A stretch of 8,897 nt of DNA, taken from NCBI GenBank assembly GCA_029287515.1, contig JARFQZ010000348.1:1-8897 (forward strand), given 5' to 3'. This DNA comes from Lysobacterales bacterium (GTDB taxonomy: Bacteria; Pseudomonadota; Gammaproteobacteria; Xanthomonadales; SZUA-36). Made by a program: the position numbers and the translations under genes. Below the pieces are notes generated by a model that had not been told where the DNA came from, made no database searches, and worked only from the letters and a program-made list of their open reading frames with translations. The stretch's first letter is position 1. Each line of letters starts with the position of its first letter. Below are positions 1 to 6,121 of this stretch, one piece after another.

Positions 1-804
1 CGCATGAACCAGGATACGCTTTACTCCGGGACGCTGCTGGACCTGTCCAAGCCCGTGACGATCACTCTGCCGGAGGTCGGCGGCCGCTACATGTCCATGC
101 ATGTGATCAGCCAGGATCATTACTGTTTCGTGGAAGCGAAACCGGGGACCTACACCTTGACCGAGGATAACGTCGGAACTGGCTTTGCCTTTATCAGCAT
201 GCGCACCTTCTACGATGCTGCCGATTCCTCTGACCTGGCCAAGGCCCATGCGGCCCAGGACAAGATCGAGATCAGCGGTGGCGGCGAGGGTCCGTTCGAG
301 GCGCAAGACTGGGACACGGAGCAGCTGGCGATTGCCCGCAAGGCGCTCAACGACCTGGCCGTGCTTGGCTTTGACACCACCTATGCATTTGGTAGAAAGG
401 AAGAGGTTCGGCCGATCGACCACTTGGTCGGCGCTGCGGCCGGCTGGGGTGGATTACCCGTAACTGCCGCCATGTACCTGCTCGACAGCATCGCCGCGAA
501 CGACGGCAAGACGCCGCACGCGGTGACGGTCAAAGACGTGCCGGTCGATGCGTTCTGGTCCATCACGATCTACAACGCCGACGGGTATCTCGAAGCCAAC
601 GACCTCGGCCGAAACAGCCTCAACAACTTCTCTGCCAAGCCGAATAAGGACGGCTCCTACACAATCCGTTTTGGCGGCGATCCCAAGAGTGAGAACTACC
701 TGCCCATCACCAAGGGCTGGAACTACGCAATTCGCCTCTACCAGCCGCGCGAGGAGATTCTCAACGGCACCTGGAAGTTCCCGGCGATCGAGCCCGTCGG
801 CTAA
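1..804 (+). CDS. DUF1254/DUF1214 domain protein, 5' truncated by window edge
   Basis: This is the C-terminal part of a DUF1254/DUF1214 family protein. The reading frame is open from base 1 and ends with TAA at 802-804. The first visible residues, NQDTLYS, match the conserved core of DUF1254 (usually N-x-DTLYS followed by a stretch on the product's display of 'GGRY'), and GGRYMSMHV follows. That core normally lies well inside the protein, so the ATG at base 4 is almost certainly an internal methionine and the true start is upstream of the window. Residues from about 180 onward (FWSITIYNADGYL, then NSLNNFS, DGSYTIRFGG, LPITKGWNYAIRLYQP, ILNGTW) follow the DUF1214 pattern. The family is widespread in proteobacteria, often exported, and has no firmly established biochemical role. 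The stop lies 4 bases before the next gene, so the two are probably co-transcribed. Confidence 0.88.
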   Translation, partial: RMNQDTLYSGTLLDLSKPVTITLPEVGGRYMSMHVISQDHYCFVEAKPGTYTLTEDNVGTGFAFISMRTFYDAADSSDLAKAHAAQDKIEISGGGEGPFEAQDWDTEQLAIARKALNDLAVLGFDTTYAFGRKEEVRPIDHLVGAAAGWGGLPVTAAMYLLDSIAANDGKTPHAVTVKDVPVDAFWSITIYNADGYLEANDLGRNSLNNFSAKPNKDGSYTIRFGGDPKSENYLPITKGWNYAIRLYQPREEILNGTWKFPAIEPVG

Positions 805-808
805 GTTG

Positions 809-1588
809 ATGGGTCACGATGTGATCGCCACTTCATCAGCAAGAACGACCCTGTTAGCCGTTGCGTTTGGTGCTGCGCTCACGCTTGCGCATGCGCCAAA
901 CGCTCGTGCGCAGGAGACAGATGCTCTGCGCTGGTCGATCACACCTTATGTTTGGGCCCCGACTACGACGATTGACCTGGCTTACCGGGGTACCAATATT
1001 GGTGGCCAGGTGATCAGCGTTGGCGACGTGCTGGATAAGATTGACGTAGCCTTCATGATCAATGTGGAGTACGGCAAAGGCAACTGGAGCGCCTTTGCCG
1101 ACCTGACCTACATGAATGCCTCCGACGCCGTTGCGCGAACGATTACCACGATCGATACGGAATTCGAGCAGGTACTTCTGGACGCGGGTATGGCGTACTG
1201 GCCCGCCGGTGTTGGAACGTCCTTTAATGTGGTTGCCGGCATGCGATACACCGGTTCCGATAATCGGTTTTCTTTTAGCCTTGCCCAGGACGGAACGCCC
1301 GTTGGTAGCATACAGTCGAGCTCAGACTACTACGACGGGCTGTTGGGGCTGCGGTATCGTTCCGATTTCTCCGAACGCTGGAGCTTGCTGACCCGGGGTG
1401 ATGTCAGTTTCGGTGACACAGAGAGAACCTTCCTGCTGCAGATGAACTTTGCGTACACCGTCGGCAAAGAGCAGCAAAATCGGATCATGTTCGGCTACCA
1501 ATACAGGGAAGCAGAACTCATGGATGGCGACCTCACGACAGATATTGCTCTCAGCGGGCCGATGGCGGGGTTCAATGTCCGCTTCTGA
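809..1588 (+). CDS. Outer-membrane beta-barrel protein (hypothetical)
   Basis: This is a 259-residue exported protein of outer-membrane type. Residues 1-34 form a signal peptide: a hydrophobic core TLLAVAFGAALTLA, then the Sec-type cleavage site ARA before Q35. The mature part alternates hydrophobic and polar residues in short strands (WSITPYVWAP, WSAFADLTYM, FNVVAGMRYTG, YYDGLLGLRYRSDF, WSLLTRGDVSFG, NRIMFGYQYREAEL). It ends in phenylalanine (FNVRF), the typical C-terminal signal for BAM-mediated insertion. The pattern resembles small barrels of 8-10 strands, but I do not recognise a named family or a ligand. The start is the ATG at 809, 4 bases after the previous stop; no good Shine-Dalgarno is visible, so translation may be coupled to the upstream gene. 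A GTG at 821 is an alternative start that keeps the signal peptide. The frame stays open upstream to about 548, inside the previous gene, but that part lacks protein-like character. Confidence 0.82.
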   Translation: MGHDVIATSSARTTLLAVAFGAALTLAHAPNARAQETDALRWSITPYVWAPTTTIDLAYRGTNIGGQVISVGDVLDKIDVAFMINVEYGKGNWSAFADLTYMNASDAVARTITTIDTEFEQVLLDAGMAYWPAGVGTSFNVVAGMRYTGSDNRFSFSLAQDGTPVGSIQSSSDYYDGLLGLRYRSDFSERWSLLTRGDVSFGDTERTFLLQMNFAYTVGKEQQNRIMFGYQYREAELMDGDLTTDIALSGPMAGFNVRF

Positions 1589-1595
1589 GGAATTT

Positions 1596-1612
1596 GCCGG
1601 GCCGTAACCGGC
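1596..1612. terminator. Possible hairpin between convergent genes
   Basis: GCCGG (1596-1600) and CCGGC (1608-1612) form a 5-bp GC stem around a 7-base loop. It fills the 23-bp space between the barrel gene and the oppositely oriented SDR gene and touches the SDR stop codon. There is no clear T tract on the plus side. On the minus side the hairpin is followed by AAATT. It may end transcription from both sides, but the evidence is only its position and the short stem. Confidence 0.35.
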
Positions 1613-2583
1613 TATTGCACGACCTCCCCGGACTGTTTTGCCAGCGCAGCATCCAGCATTTCGATAAGCGCGTCGCGGTCGAAGCTGTATTTTTGATCAT
1701 GGTTCTGTTCGACCATACGCTCGATGGCCCGGTTGATGGTCCAGTAGGCCTGTTCCTGTGTTGGGACGATCAAGTATCTTGGTTTGGGGTTGTCATCGAA
1801 CAGGGCTTTCATTACCGCGTCCGCTACTTCCGCGGGGTCGCCATGATCGTTCTCAAAAAGACTCAGCCAGTTGACGGATTCATCCATGGCCGTCTTGAGC
1901 TGTGAGCTATCGGCGGATTGGTTGCGTTCATCCATCCGCTCCAAAGCACTTTTGCCAATATTTGAACGGTAGGCTCCGGGCTCGATCAGGCTGACGTCCA
2001 CGCCGAACGACTTCATCTCATCCGCCAGCGCATCGGCATAGGCCTCCATAGCGAACTTGGTCATGGAGTAAGGCCCCCAGGTCGCCGATGACAGCGTTCC
2101 GGAAATGGAACCGATGATGCTGATGCGGCCTTTCGACTCTATGATCAGTGGCGCAAATGCCCGGGTAACACGGTATGGACCGTAAACATTGACGTTCATC
2201 TGGAAGTCAAAGTCCTGCTCTTCAATTTCTATCAGTGGTTGCACGACCACCACCCCGGCATTGTTGACCAGGCCATAAAGGCCGCGGCCAGCGTCAGTGA
2301 TGGTTTTCACAGCCGCATCGATCTGTTCCTGCTTATTGACGTCCAGCCGCACGCCCTGGATATTTTCGATTGCGTTGAGTTCTTTCAGATCCTCGTCCTT
2401 GCGAGCGCCGGCGTAAACAAAATATCCGTTTGCGGCCATCGTCTCCGCCATAGCCCGCCCGAGACCCGAGCTGGCGCCAGTGATCAATACGGCTTTTTGG
2501 TCGTGGGTCGCATCAGCAATTGCAGTCGAATGGCCAGTCAGGGCCATGATCGTGATGAGCAGAAGGGCGGAAATGCGGATCAT
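1612..2583 (-). CDS. SDR-family oxidoreductase with N-terminal signal/anchor
   Basis: This 323-residue protein is a classical short-chain dehydrogenase/reductase. Seen in sequence: the nucleotide-binding motif TGASSGLG (35-42), NNAG (107-110), the structural Asn (N132), catalytic Ser S159, and the YSMTK motif with catalytic Y172 and K176. The spacing Y minus S of 13 and YxxxK are canonical. An Arg/Lys pair after strand 2 (GARK, 59-62) suggests a preference for NADP(H). The C-terminal part (about 245-323) is longer than the minimal SDR and ends in an amphipathic helix, as in many broad-substrate members. Residues 1-25 are unusual: MIR, a hydrophobic stretch ISALLLITIMALT, then AIADA, which reads as a Sec signal peptide or membrane anchor; no twin-arginine is present. 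The ATG is preceded by GGAG at 2594-2591, 7 bases away, which supports the start. The substrate is unknown. It is the last gene of the minus-strand block, 49 bp after the cupin lipoprotein. Confidence 0.9.
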   Translation of the reverse strand: MIRISALLLITIMALTGHSTAIADATHDQKAVLITGASSGLGRAMAETMAANGYFVYAGARKDEDLKELNAIENIQGVRLDVNKQEQIDAAVKTITDAGRGLYGLVNNAGVVVVQPLIEIEEQDFDFQMNVNVYGPYRVTRAFAPLIIESKGRISIIGSISGTLSSATWGPYSMTKFAMEAYADALADEMKSFGVDVSLIEPGAYRSNIGKSALERMDERNQSADSSQLKTAMDESVNWLSLFENDHGDPAEVADAVMKALFDDNPKPRYLIVPTQEQAYWTINRAIERMVEQNHDQKYSFDRDALIEMLDAALAKQSGEVVQ

Positions 2584-2596
2584 AGGGTTTCTCCGG

Positions 2597-2614
2597 TGCC
2601 GGGATGATCCGGCA
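2597..2614 (-). other. GC hairpin just upstream of the SDR ribosome site
   Basis: TGCCGG (2597-2602) and CCGGCA (2609-2614) make a perfect 6-bp stem with a 6-base loop. On the minus strand it lies between the cupin lipoprotein stop and the SDR start, only 2 bases before the SDR Shine-Dalgarno. No T run follows, so a classic terminator is unlikely. It could stabilise or separate the two cistrons, or modulate SDR translation. Confidence 0.4.
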
Positions 2615-2616
2615 TG

Positions 2617-2628
2617 TTAGCAAGCTAA
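2617..2628. repeat. 12-bp inverted repeat TTAGC-AA-GCTAA
   Basis: A perfect 5+2+5 inverted repeat lies 4 bases from the cupin lipoprotein stop, directly beside the GC hairpin. It could be an operator half-site pair or simply a small mRNA stem. I cannot assign a regulator. Confidence 0.3.
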
Positions 2629-2632
2629 TAGT

Positions 2633-3091
2633 CTATTCGACGAAATCCGCCTCCCAGGGACCAACGCCGGTGATTTGCAGTTCCGACAATTCATCTGCCC
2701 AAACCGAATGAACCGCGCCTCGGGCATTTACATAGTAGTCGCCTGGTCCGAACCGTTTCGCATCATCATGTGACCCATTCACCCCGAATGCAACGGACAG
2801 TTGTCCCTTGATTACCGTTACGCGCTCATCCTTTGGATGCGTGTGCGGCGGCATAAAAAACTCGTCGTTGACCCTGAAGCGCACCGTAAATAGATCGGCG
2901 GCCTGGGGGTTTCCTTCCAGGACAGCAACTTCACAACCTGACGGCAAATGTGGTGGACACGGTTTCCATTCAATCTCTTCAGAAAGTACGACATGTTGAA
3001 GTTTTCCCTCGGGAAAATCGAATTCTCCTATTTGCGGTTTTTCGCACGCCGACATGAACAGCATCAACGCAGTCGCTATTATTATTTTCAA
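2633..3091 (-). CDS. Cupin-domain lipoprotein
   Basis: This is a 152-residue exported protein with a single cupin fold. I choose the TTG at 3091-3089 as start: a strong Shine-Dalgarno, GAGGGAG, sits 8 bases upstream on the minus strand, and the product then begins MKIIIATALMLFMSAC, a lipoprotein signal with the lipid-bearing cysteine at C16. An ATG at 3121 in the same frame would add ten residues before the signal and swallow the ribosome site. The cupin motif 1 reads H-T-H-PKD-E-(6)-G with H83, H85 and E89 as likely metal ligands. Motif 2 contains G-D-Y-Y and H128 as the fourth ligand, with the usual Pro of PxG replaced by Ala. The C-terminus (GVGPWEADFVE) matches a group of periplasmic cupins that I recall as ending in GPW-x-Y/F-V. 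The role is unknown; small-molecule binding or oxidation is possible. It lies downstream of the MFS gene but behind a terminator. Confidence 0.82.
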   Translation of the reverse strand: MKIIIATALMLFMSACEKPQIGEFDFPEGKLQHVVLSEEIEWKPCPPHLPSGCEVAVLEGNPQAADLFTVRFRVNDEFFMPPHTHPKDERVTVIKGQLSVAFGVNGSHDDAKRFGPGDYYVNARGAVHSVWADELSELQITGVGPWEADFVE

Positions 3092-3115
3092 TTCATATAC
3101 TCCCTCTAAAGAAGT

Positions 3116-3130
3116 CGTCATTCTAACTCA
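3116..3130 (-). promoter_or_regulatory. Candidate -10 region for the cupin lipoprotein gene
   Basis: On the minus strand this reads TGAGTTAGAATGACG, with TAGAAT (3125-3120) as a possible sigma-70 -10 element 28 bases before the TTG start. No convincing -35 lies 16-18 bases upstream, where the sequence is occupied by the MFS terminator hairpin. The same 15 bases, with one change, occur upstream of the other cupin gene at 6793-6807. Confidence 0.35.
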
Positions 3131-3165
3131 TGAAGAAAACAGGCAGCACCGAGTCGGCGCTGCCT
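3131..3165 (-). terminator. Rho-independent terminator of the MFS gene
   Basis: AGGCAGC (3141-3147) pairs with GCTGCCT (3159-3165), a 7-bp GC-rich stem continued by CC/GG after one mismatch. On the minus strand the hairpin is followed by the T-rich run GTTTTCTTC (3140-3132). It starts 50 bp after the MFS stop codon. This is the clearest intrinsic terminator in the window and suggests that the cupin lipoprotein needs its own promoter or relies on read-through. Confidence 0.75.
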
Positions 3166-3214
3166 ACGAATTCATGCAGACATCCACAAGACCGTATGAC
3201 CGTCCGCTGCGGGT

Positions 3215-4429
3215 TCAGCCAACCGCGCGACGCCGCAGGAAAACCGCCGCAATGCCCATCGCAAACGTTGCGACCAGGCAATAGATTCCCAAGTAGAGCA
3301 TCTGTTCCGGCAGCGTGAAACCCTGATCAATTAATGTTCCCGTAAGTCCCGGTCCTGCTGCCGTGGCAATTACGACCGCGGAAACCGTAACGGCTCGGAT
3401 CGATCCAAGATACGCCGTTCCATAAATTCCGGGCCAAAGTGACCCGAATAACGTAGATGAAACCCCGTAGCTGATCCCCAACAACACCATTACCAAGTAC
3501 AACAATAATGGTGGTCCGCTGAGCGAAAGCACCAAACAAGAGGCTGATAACGGTAACAGGAAAAACGGCAAGATTGAGACCGCACCAAATCGGTCTACTA
3601 CCGAACCTGTGAGCAAGGCAACAATCACGGTTGTTACCGACAGCACCACCAGGGAAGTTGCGAAGAGCTGCGGTGGCCAGGTATTCAGTGTCGCCATGTA
3701 GTCCTGGTGGTAGAAGATAGTCGTGCCAATAAATCCGGGCGCAAGTACACCGGTGAGCAATACCCAGAAGATCGGGTCACGAATCACCTCCCGCCGCGTC
3801 CAGCTATGCACATGACGCACAGGCTTGTCAGATTTGGCGCCCGGTGAGTGTGGTTCGCGTGGCACGCTGTATGCCCAGTAGCAAAATGGCAGGCCTGCGA
3901 CCAGTAATACCAGCGCGGCAACGGACCATCCCGCCTGCACTCCATAGGCCAGGGTGATGGCCGCAAATGCCAGCGGTATAGTTGCTTCGCCGCCCTGGTG
4001 GCCCAACACGACTAATGAAATGGCTCTGCCACGATCGGCGTGAAACCAACGGCCAGTCGCCGTCAGCGCCATGTGCGTCATCATGCCCTGACCAAACAAG
4101 CGCAGCAGAAAAATGGCGAATACCAGCAACATCAATGACGTCGCGAACCCGGCCAGTAAAGTGGCGCACGCAAGCACCGGCACGACGAACGCGATCATTT
4201 TGTCCGCTGCTATATGGTCGACCAGGCGACCAAGGAAGGGCAGGCAGGCGGCGCTGCCCAGCGTGGCGTACATGTAGAGACGACCAAATTCTCCGGGCCT
4301 AAGATCGAATGCGGCCTGCCATTCGGCTATCGAGGCAGAAATAAAATACGTCTGGCCGAAGCTCGAGAAATACGTCAACGCAAAGCCTCCAGCGATCCAT
4401 CGGAAATTTCGTTTGATGAAGCTCTGCAT
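3215..4429 (-). CDS. Major facilitator superfamily (MFS) transporter
   Basis: This 404-residue protein has the length and about twelve hydrophobic helices typical of MFS carriers. It starts MQSFIKRNFRW, a positively charged cytoplasmic N-terminus. The loop between helices 2 and 3 holds the signature motif A as GRLVDHIAADKM (67-78), with the key G67 and D71. A degenerate second copy, GSVVDRFG, lies in the matching loop of the C-terminal half. The WFHADRGRAISL segment (128-139) is common in the MFS_1 branch that includes carboxylate and cyanate-type transporters. A charged cytoplasmic loop at about 189-218 separates the two halves. Substrate and direction of transport cannot be read. No obvious Shine-Dalgarno precedes the ATG. 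The gene is divergent from the small membrane protein at 4579 and is followed by its own terminator, so it may be transcribed alone. Confidence 0.9.
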   Translation of the reverse strand: MQSFIKRNFRWIAGGFALTYFSSFGQTYFISASIAEWQAAFDLRPGEFGRLYMYATLGSAACLPFLGRLVDHIAADKMIAFVVPVLACATLLAGFATSLMLLVFAIFLLRLFGQGMMTHMALTATGRWFHADRGRAISLVVLGHQGGEATIPLAFAAITLAYGVQAGWSVAALVLLVAGLPFCYWAYSVPREPHSPGAKSDKPVRHVHSWTRREVIRDPIFWVLLTGVLAPGFIGTTIFYHQDYMATLNTWPPQLFATSLVVLSVTTVIVALLTGSVVDRFGAVSILPFFLLPLSASCLVLSLSGPPLLLYLVMVLLGISYGVSSTLFGSLWPGIYGTAYLGSIRAVTVSAVVIATAAGPGLTGTLIDQGFTLPEQMLYLGIYCLVATFAMGIAAVFLRRRAVG

Positions 4430-4475
4430 GTTGTTTGGAAGAAGCTCGCTTGCGCGTCGGCATCAGATAGGGGCG

Positions 4476-4540
4476 CGAGTATACGCAAACCGAGCATCGA
4501 CTTCTGGCGGTGTCCGGACCATTGCCTGGCTGTATACTCG
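4476..4540. promoter_or_regulatory. Mirrored TATACT elements in divergent promoter region
   Basis: The 149-bp region between the divergent MFS and membrane-protein genes holds a perfect 9-bp inverted repeat: CGAGTATAC (4476-4484) and GTATACTCG (4532-4540), 47 bp apart. Each arm carries TATACT on the strand of the nearer downstream gene: the left arm on the minus strand, about 50 bases before the MFS ATG, and the right arm on the plus strand, 40 bases before the ATG at 4579. They may be the -10 boxes of two divergent promoters, or an operator pair. I find no good -35 match for either one. Confidence 0.45.
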
Positions 4541-4578
4541 ATCGCTGGTTCTCCGGGCCCACAGGTACCAAGTCACGC

Positions 4579-5133
4579 ATGACCCAACACGAATACATCT
4601 TTATCGCCATCTCGGTCGTGCTGGGCTTGGCGATGGCTCGCCTGCTCCACACTGCCGCCCTGCTGGTTCGCGCCCACGCTCGGGTGACTTATCACTGGGC
4701 GACGGTACTTTGGGGCACCTGTATCTTGATCTATATCCTGCAGTTGTGGTGGGTCGGCTGGGAGCTACGCCTGGTTTCGGACTGGTCCATCATCGACTTC
4801 TTCGCCCTGGTGATTGGATCAATATTCGTTTACGGAGCCGCTGAGCTTGCGCTGCCGACAGAGGACTTCGATATAAGCGACGACACGGAATTGGATTTCC
4901 TGGCGCACAGCCGCTCACTTGGACGGGTGTCGGCGATGTCATTGCTCGGTTACTTTCTCATTGGACCGTATGTAAACCTGACGATGTTCAACAACCCCCC
5001 ACTGCCGTCCTATGGGTTTCCGTTTCTCGGCGGCAGCCTGATGGTGCTGATGATTCTGAAGCCGCAGTGGTTCAAGTGGCTGTCGGTCGTTTTCACCGGC
5101 TACACCATCCTGATTCTTTATCTGACTGCCTGA
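4579..5133 (+). CDS. Small polytopic membrane protein, unknown function
   Basis: This is a 184-residue protein dominated by hydrophobic segments, at about 7-30, 40-60, 70-92, 114-136, 147-161 and 165-183, so five or six membrane helices. An acidic soluble loop (about 93-108, EDFDISDDTELD) sits in the middle. The opening, EYIFIAISVVLGLAMARLL, resembles a family of uncharacterised bacterial membrane proteins that I recall as starting with a phenylalanine/isoleucine-rich helix followed by LGLxxxxLL; I do not know a function for them. The ATG at 4579 is chosen because it directly precedes this conserved-looking first helix. A GTG at 4510 in the same frame would place the TATACT promoter element inside the coding region. 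The Shine-Dalgarno is weak (CAGG about 12 bases upstream). It appears to be a single-gene unit, convergent with the next gene. Confidence 0.75.
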   Translation: MTQHEYIFIAISVVLGLAMARLLHTAALLVRAHARVTYHWATVLWGTCILIYILQLWWVGWELRLVSDWSIIDFFALVIGSIFVYGAAELALPTEDFDISDDTELDFLAHSRSLGRVSAMSLLGYFLIGPYVNLTMFNNPPLPSYGFPFLGGSLMVLMILKPQWFKWLSVVFTGYTILILYLTA

Positions 5134-5146
5134 TCGTCGTACAACA

Positions 5147-5173
5147 AACAGCACCGCAGGGTTGCGCGCTGTT
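5147..5173. terminator. Hairpin between convergent genes
   Basis: AACAGC (5147-5152) pairs with GCTGTT (5168-5173). Inside it CGCA (5155-5158) pairs with TGCG (5163-5166) around the tetraloop GGGT, with a small asymmetric internal loop between the stems. It lies in the 79-bp gap between the plus-strand membrane protein and the minus-strand gene ending at 5213. There is no T run on the plus side; TGTTTGTTG follows on the minus side. A bidirectional terminator is plausible. Confidence 0.45.
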
Positions 5174-5212
5174 GACGCTTGGACGACACGAAATCCAGTC
5201 AAGACCAACCAG

Positions 5213-6004
5213 TCATTTAGCGACCGTTCGCTCTAGCGGCGAAATTGGTTTCCCGTTATCCAGTCGGCGTATCTCGTCTTGCAGCAGCAACAAAATGTCT
5301 TCAAGTTCAGATTGAAAATCCCCAGTTTCGTAGATCGACGCCTCATACCAGATCATTCTTGCGCGCAATAAGAATCGGAGTGCATTCGAGTTTGGCACCG
5401 AGACCATTCCCGAACCGGTCACAGCTTGAACAGATGTTTTCTGCCTTGCGTGAAAACCATCGCTAAATAGCTTTTGTACTGAGCCGATGTCACCAATCTG
5501 GTCTTTGATGAGCGGATAGATTTCTCGGACCGCGATTTCTCGGGCAATATGCTGTTCTTCGACAATGTCCTCAACTTTGCCGCGCACGCTCGCCAGGCGT
5601 TGCCGAAGCACGGGGCTTTCTAACCCCCCAAGACGTCCAGCGGCAATCCAGGCATCGATTGCACCGAGTGATGGATCAAGAGTCGGGTTGCTGAAAATGC
5701 CCCAAAAAATCGTCGTGTCTTCGATGTCAACCAACGCTGAATCCGGGTGAGACATCAACTTCGCAATGAGGTCTTTATTGGCCGCGACCACCTCATTCAT
5801 GATCTCCATTGTCACCTGGACCAGTCGAACATTCTCGGCGAGTTCGAACTCGACTATCGACAAATCCTCAGCAATTTCCTGTTCCAGCTGTTTTTCGGCC
5901 CACCACGCATCAAGCGAAAACGCGATCAGAATACTGGCCACCACCACTGCGCCCTCAAGCGCAAGTTTGGCAATGTTGCGTCGACTAAACTGGTCCTGGG
6001 TCAA
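5213..6004 (-). CDS. Single-pass membrane protein with coiled coil, unknown function
   Basis: This 263-residue protein has one membrane segment near the N-terminus (about 12-32, IAKLALEGAVVVASILIAFSLDAWW) and then a long helical, charged domain. Residues 36-75 (AEKQLEQEIAEDLSIVEFELAENVRLVQ) have heptad character, and a second acidic helix, rich in leucine and glutamate, spans about 228-250. The layout (short basic N-terminus, one helix ending in an Asp/Asn-x-W-W/N motif, then E-rich helices) is like uncharacterised proteins such as those grouped as DUF6090, but I cannot confirm membership. The start is a TTG at 6004, preceded by GGAG 5 bases upstream; no ATG is available in frame before a stop codon. 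Topology would place most of the chain on one face of the inner membrane, probably the periplasmic side. It follows the 183-residue exported protein on the same strand after 117 bp. Confidence 0.72.
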   Translation of the reverse strand: MTQDQFSRRNIAKLALEGAVVVASILIAFSLDAWWAEKQLEQEIAEDLSIVEFELAENVRLVQVTMEIMNEVVAANKDLIAKLMSHPDSALVDIEDTTIFWGIFSNPTLDPSLGAIDAWIAAGRLGGLESPVLRQRLASVRGKVEDIVEEQHIAREIAVREIYPLIKDQIGDIGSVQKLFSDGFHARQKTSVQAVTGSGMVSVPNSNALRFLLRARMIWYEASIYETGDFQSELEDILLLLQDEIRRLDNGKPISPLERTVAK

Positions 6005-6060
6005 TATTGCTCCGATGATGCCTTCTGCACGCGAGGGTCTACCTTAGGTGACTAACAGCT

Positions 6061-6066
6061 ATTCTA
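6061..6066 (-). promoter_or_regulatory. Weak -10 candidate before the 5213-6004 gene
   Basis: The minus strand reads GGCTAGAATAGC here, giving TAGAAT 56 bases before the TTG start. No matching -35 is visible at the expected distance. GCTAGAAT also occurs at 6796-6803 on the plus strand. Confidence 0.2.
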
Positions 6067-6083
6067 GCCTAACTTGCGGGAAA

Positions 6084-6112
6084 GGCCGCTTCTCGAAAAA
6101 GCACGTATGGCC
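6084..6112 (-). terminator. Possible weak terminator after the 183-residue protein
   Basis: Two short stems nest here: GGCC (6084-6087) with GGCC (6109-6112), and GCTT (6088-6091) with AAGC (6099-6102). An unpaired six-base bulge separates them on one side. On the minus strand TTTCCC follows. It lies 10 bases beyond the stop at 6122. The stems are short and imperfect, so this is only a suggestion. Confidence 0.22.
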
Positions 6113-6121
6113 AACTCTTGA

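Noticed and set aside
548..808. Upstream extension of the barrel protein
   Set aside because: The frame is open but overlaps the DUF1214 coding region, and its product is Ser/Thr/Arg-rich shadow sequence. The signal peptide begins only at 809.
1594..1905. Plus-strand open frame opposite the SDR gene
   Set aside because: It is a shadow of the 3' end of a well-supported SDR gene and has no family resemblance.
3054..3284. Small plus-strand open frame over the MFS-cupin gap
   Set aside because: It runs through the MFS terminator hairpin and the antisense of two real genes; Arg-rich, no ribosome site.
4510..4578. Upstream GTG start for the small membrane protein
   Set aside because: It would add 23 residues unlike the family's usual beginning and cover the TATACT promoter-like element.
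4214..4582. Plus-strand open frame across the MFS start and divergent promoter
   Set aside because: It is antisense to the MFS N-terminus, has low-complexity composition and crosses the promoter region.
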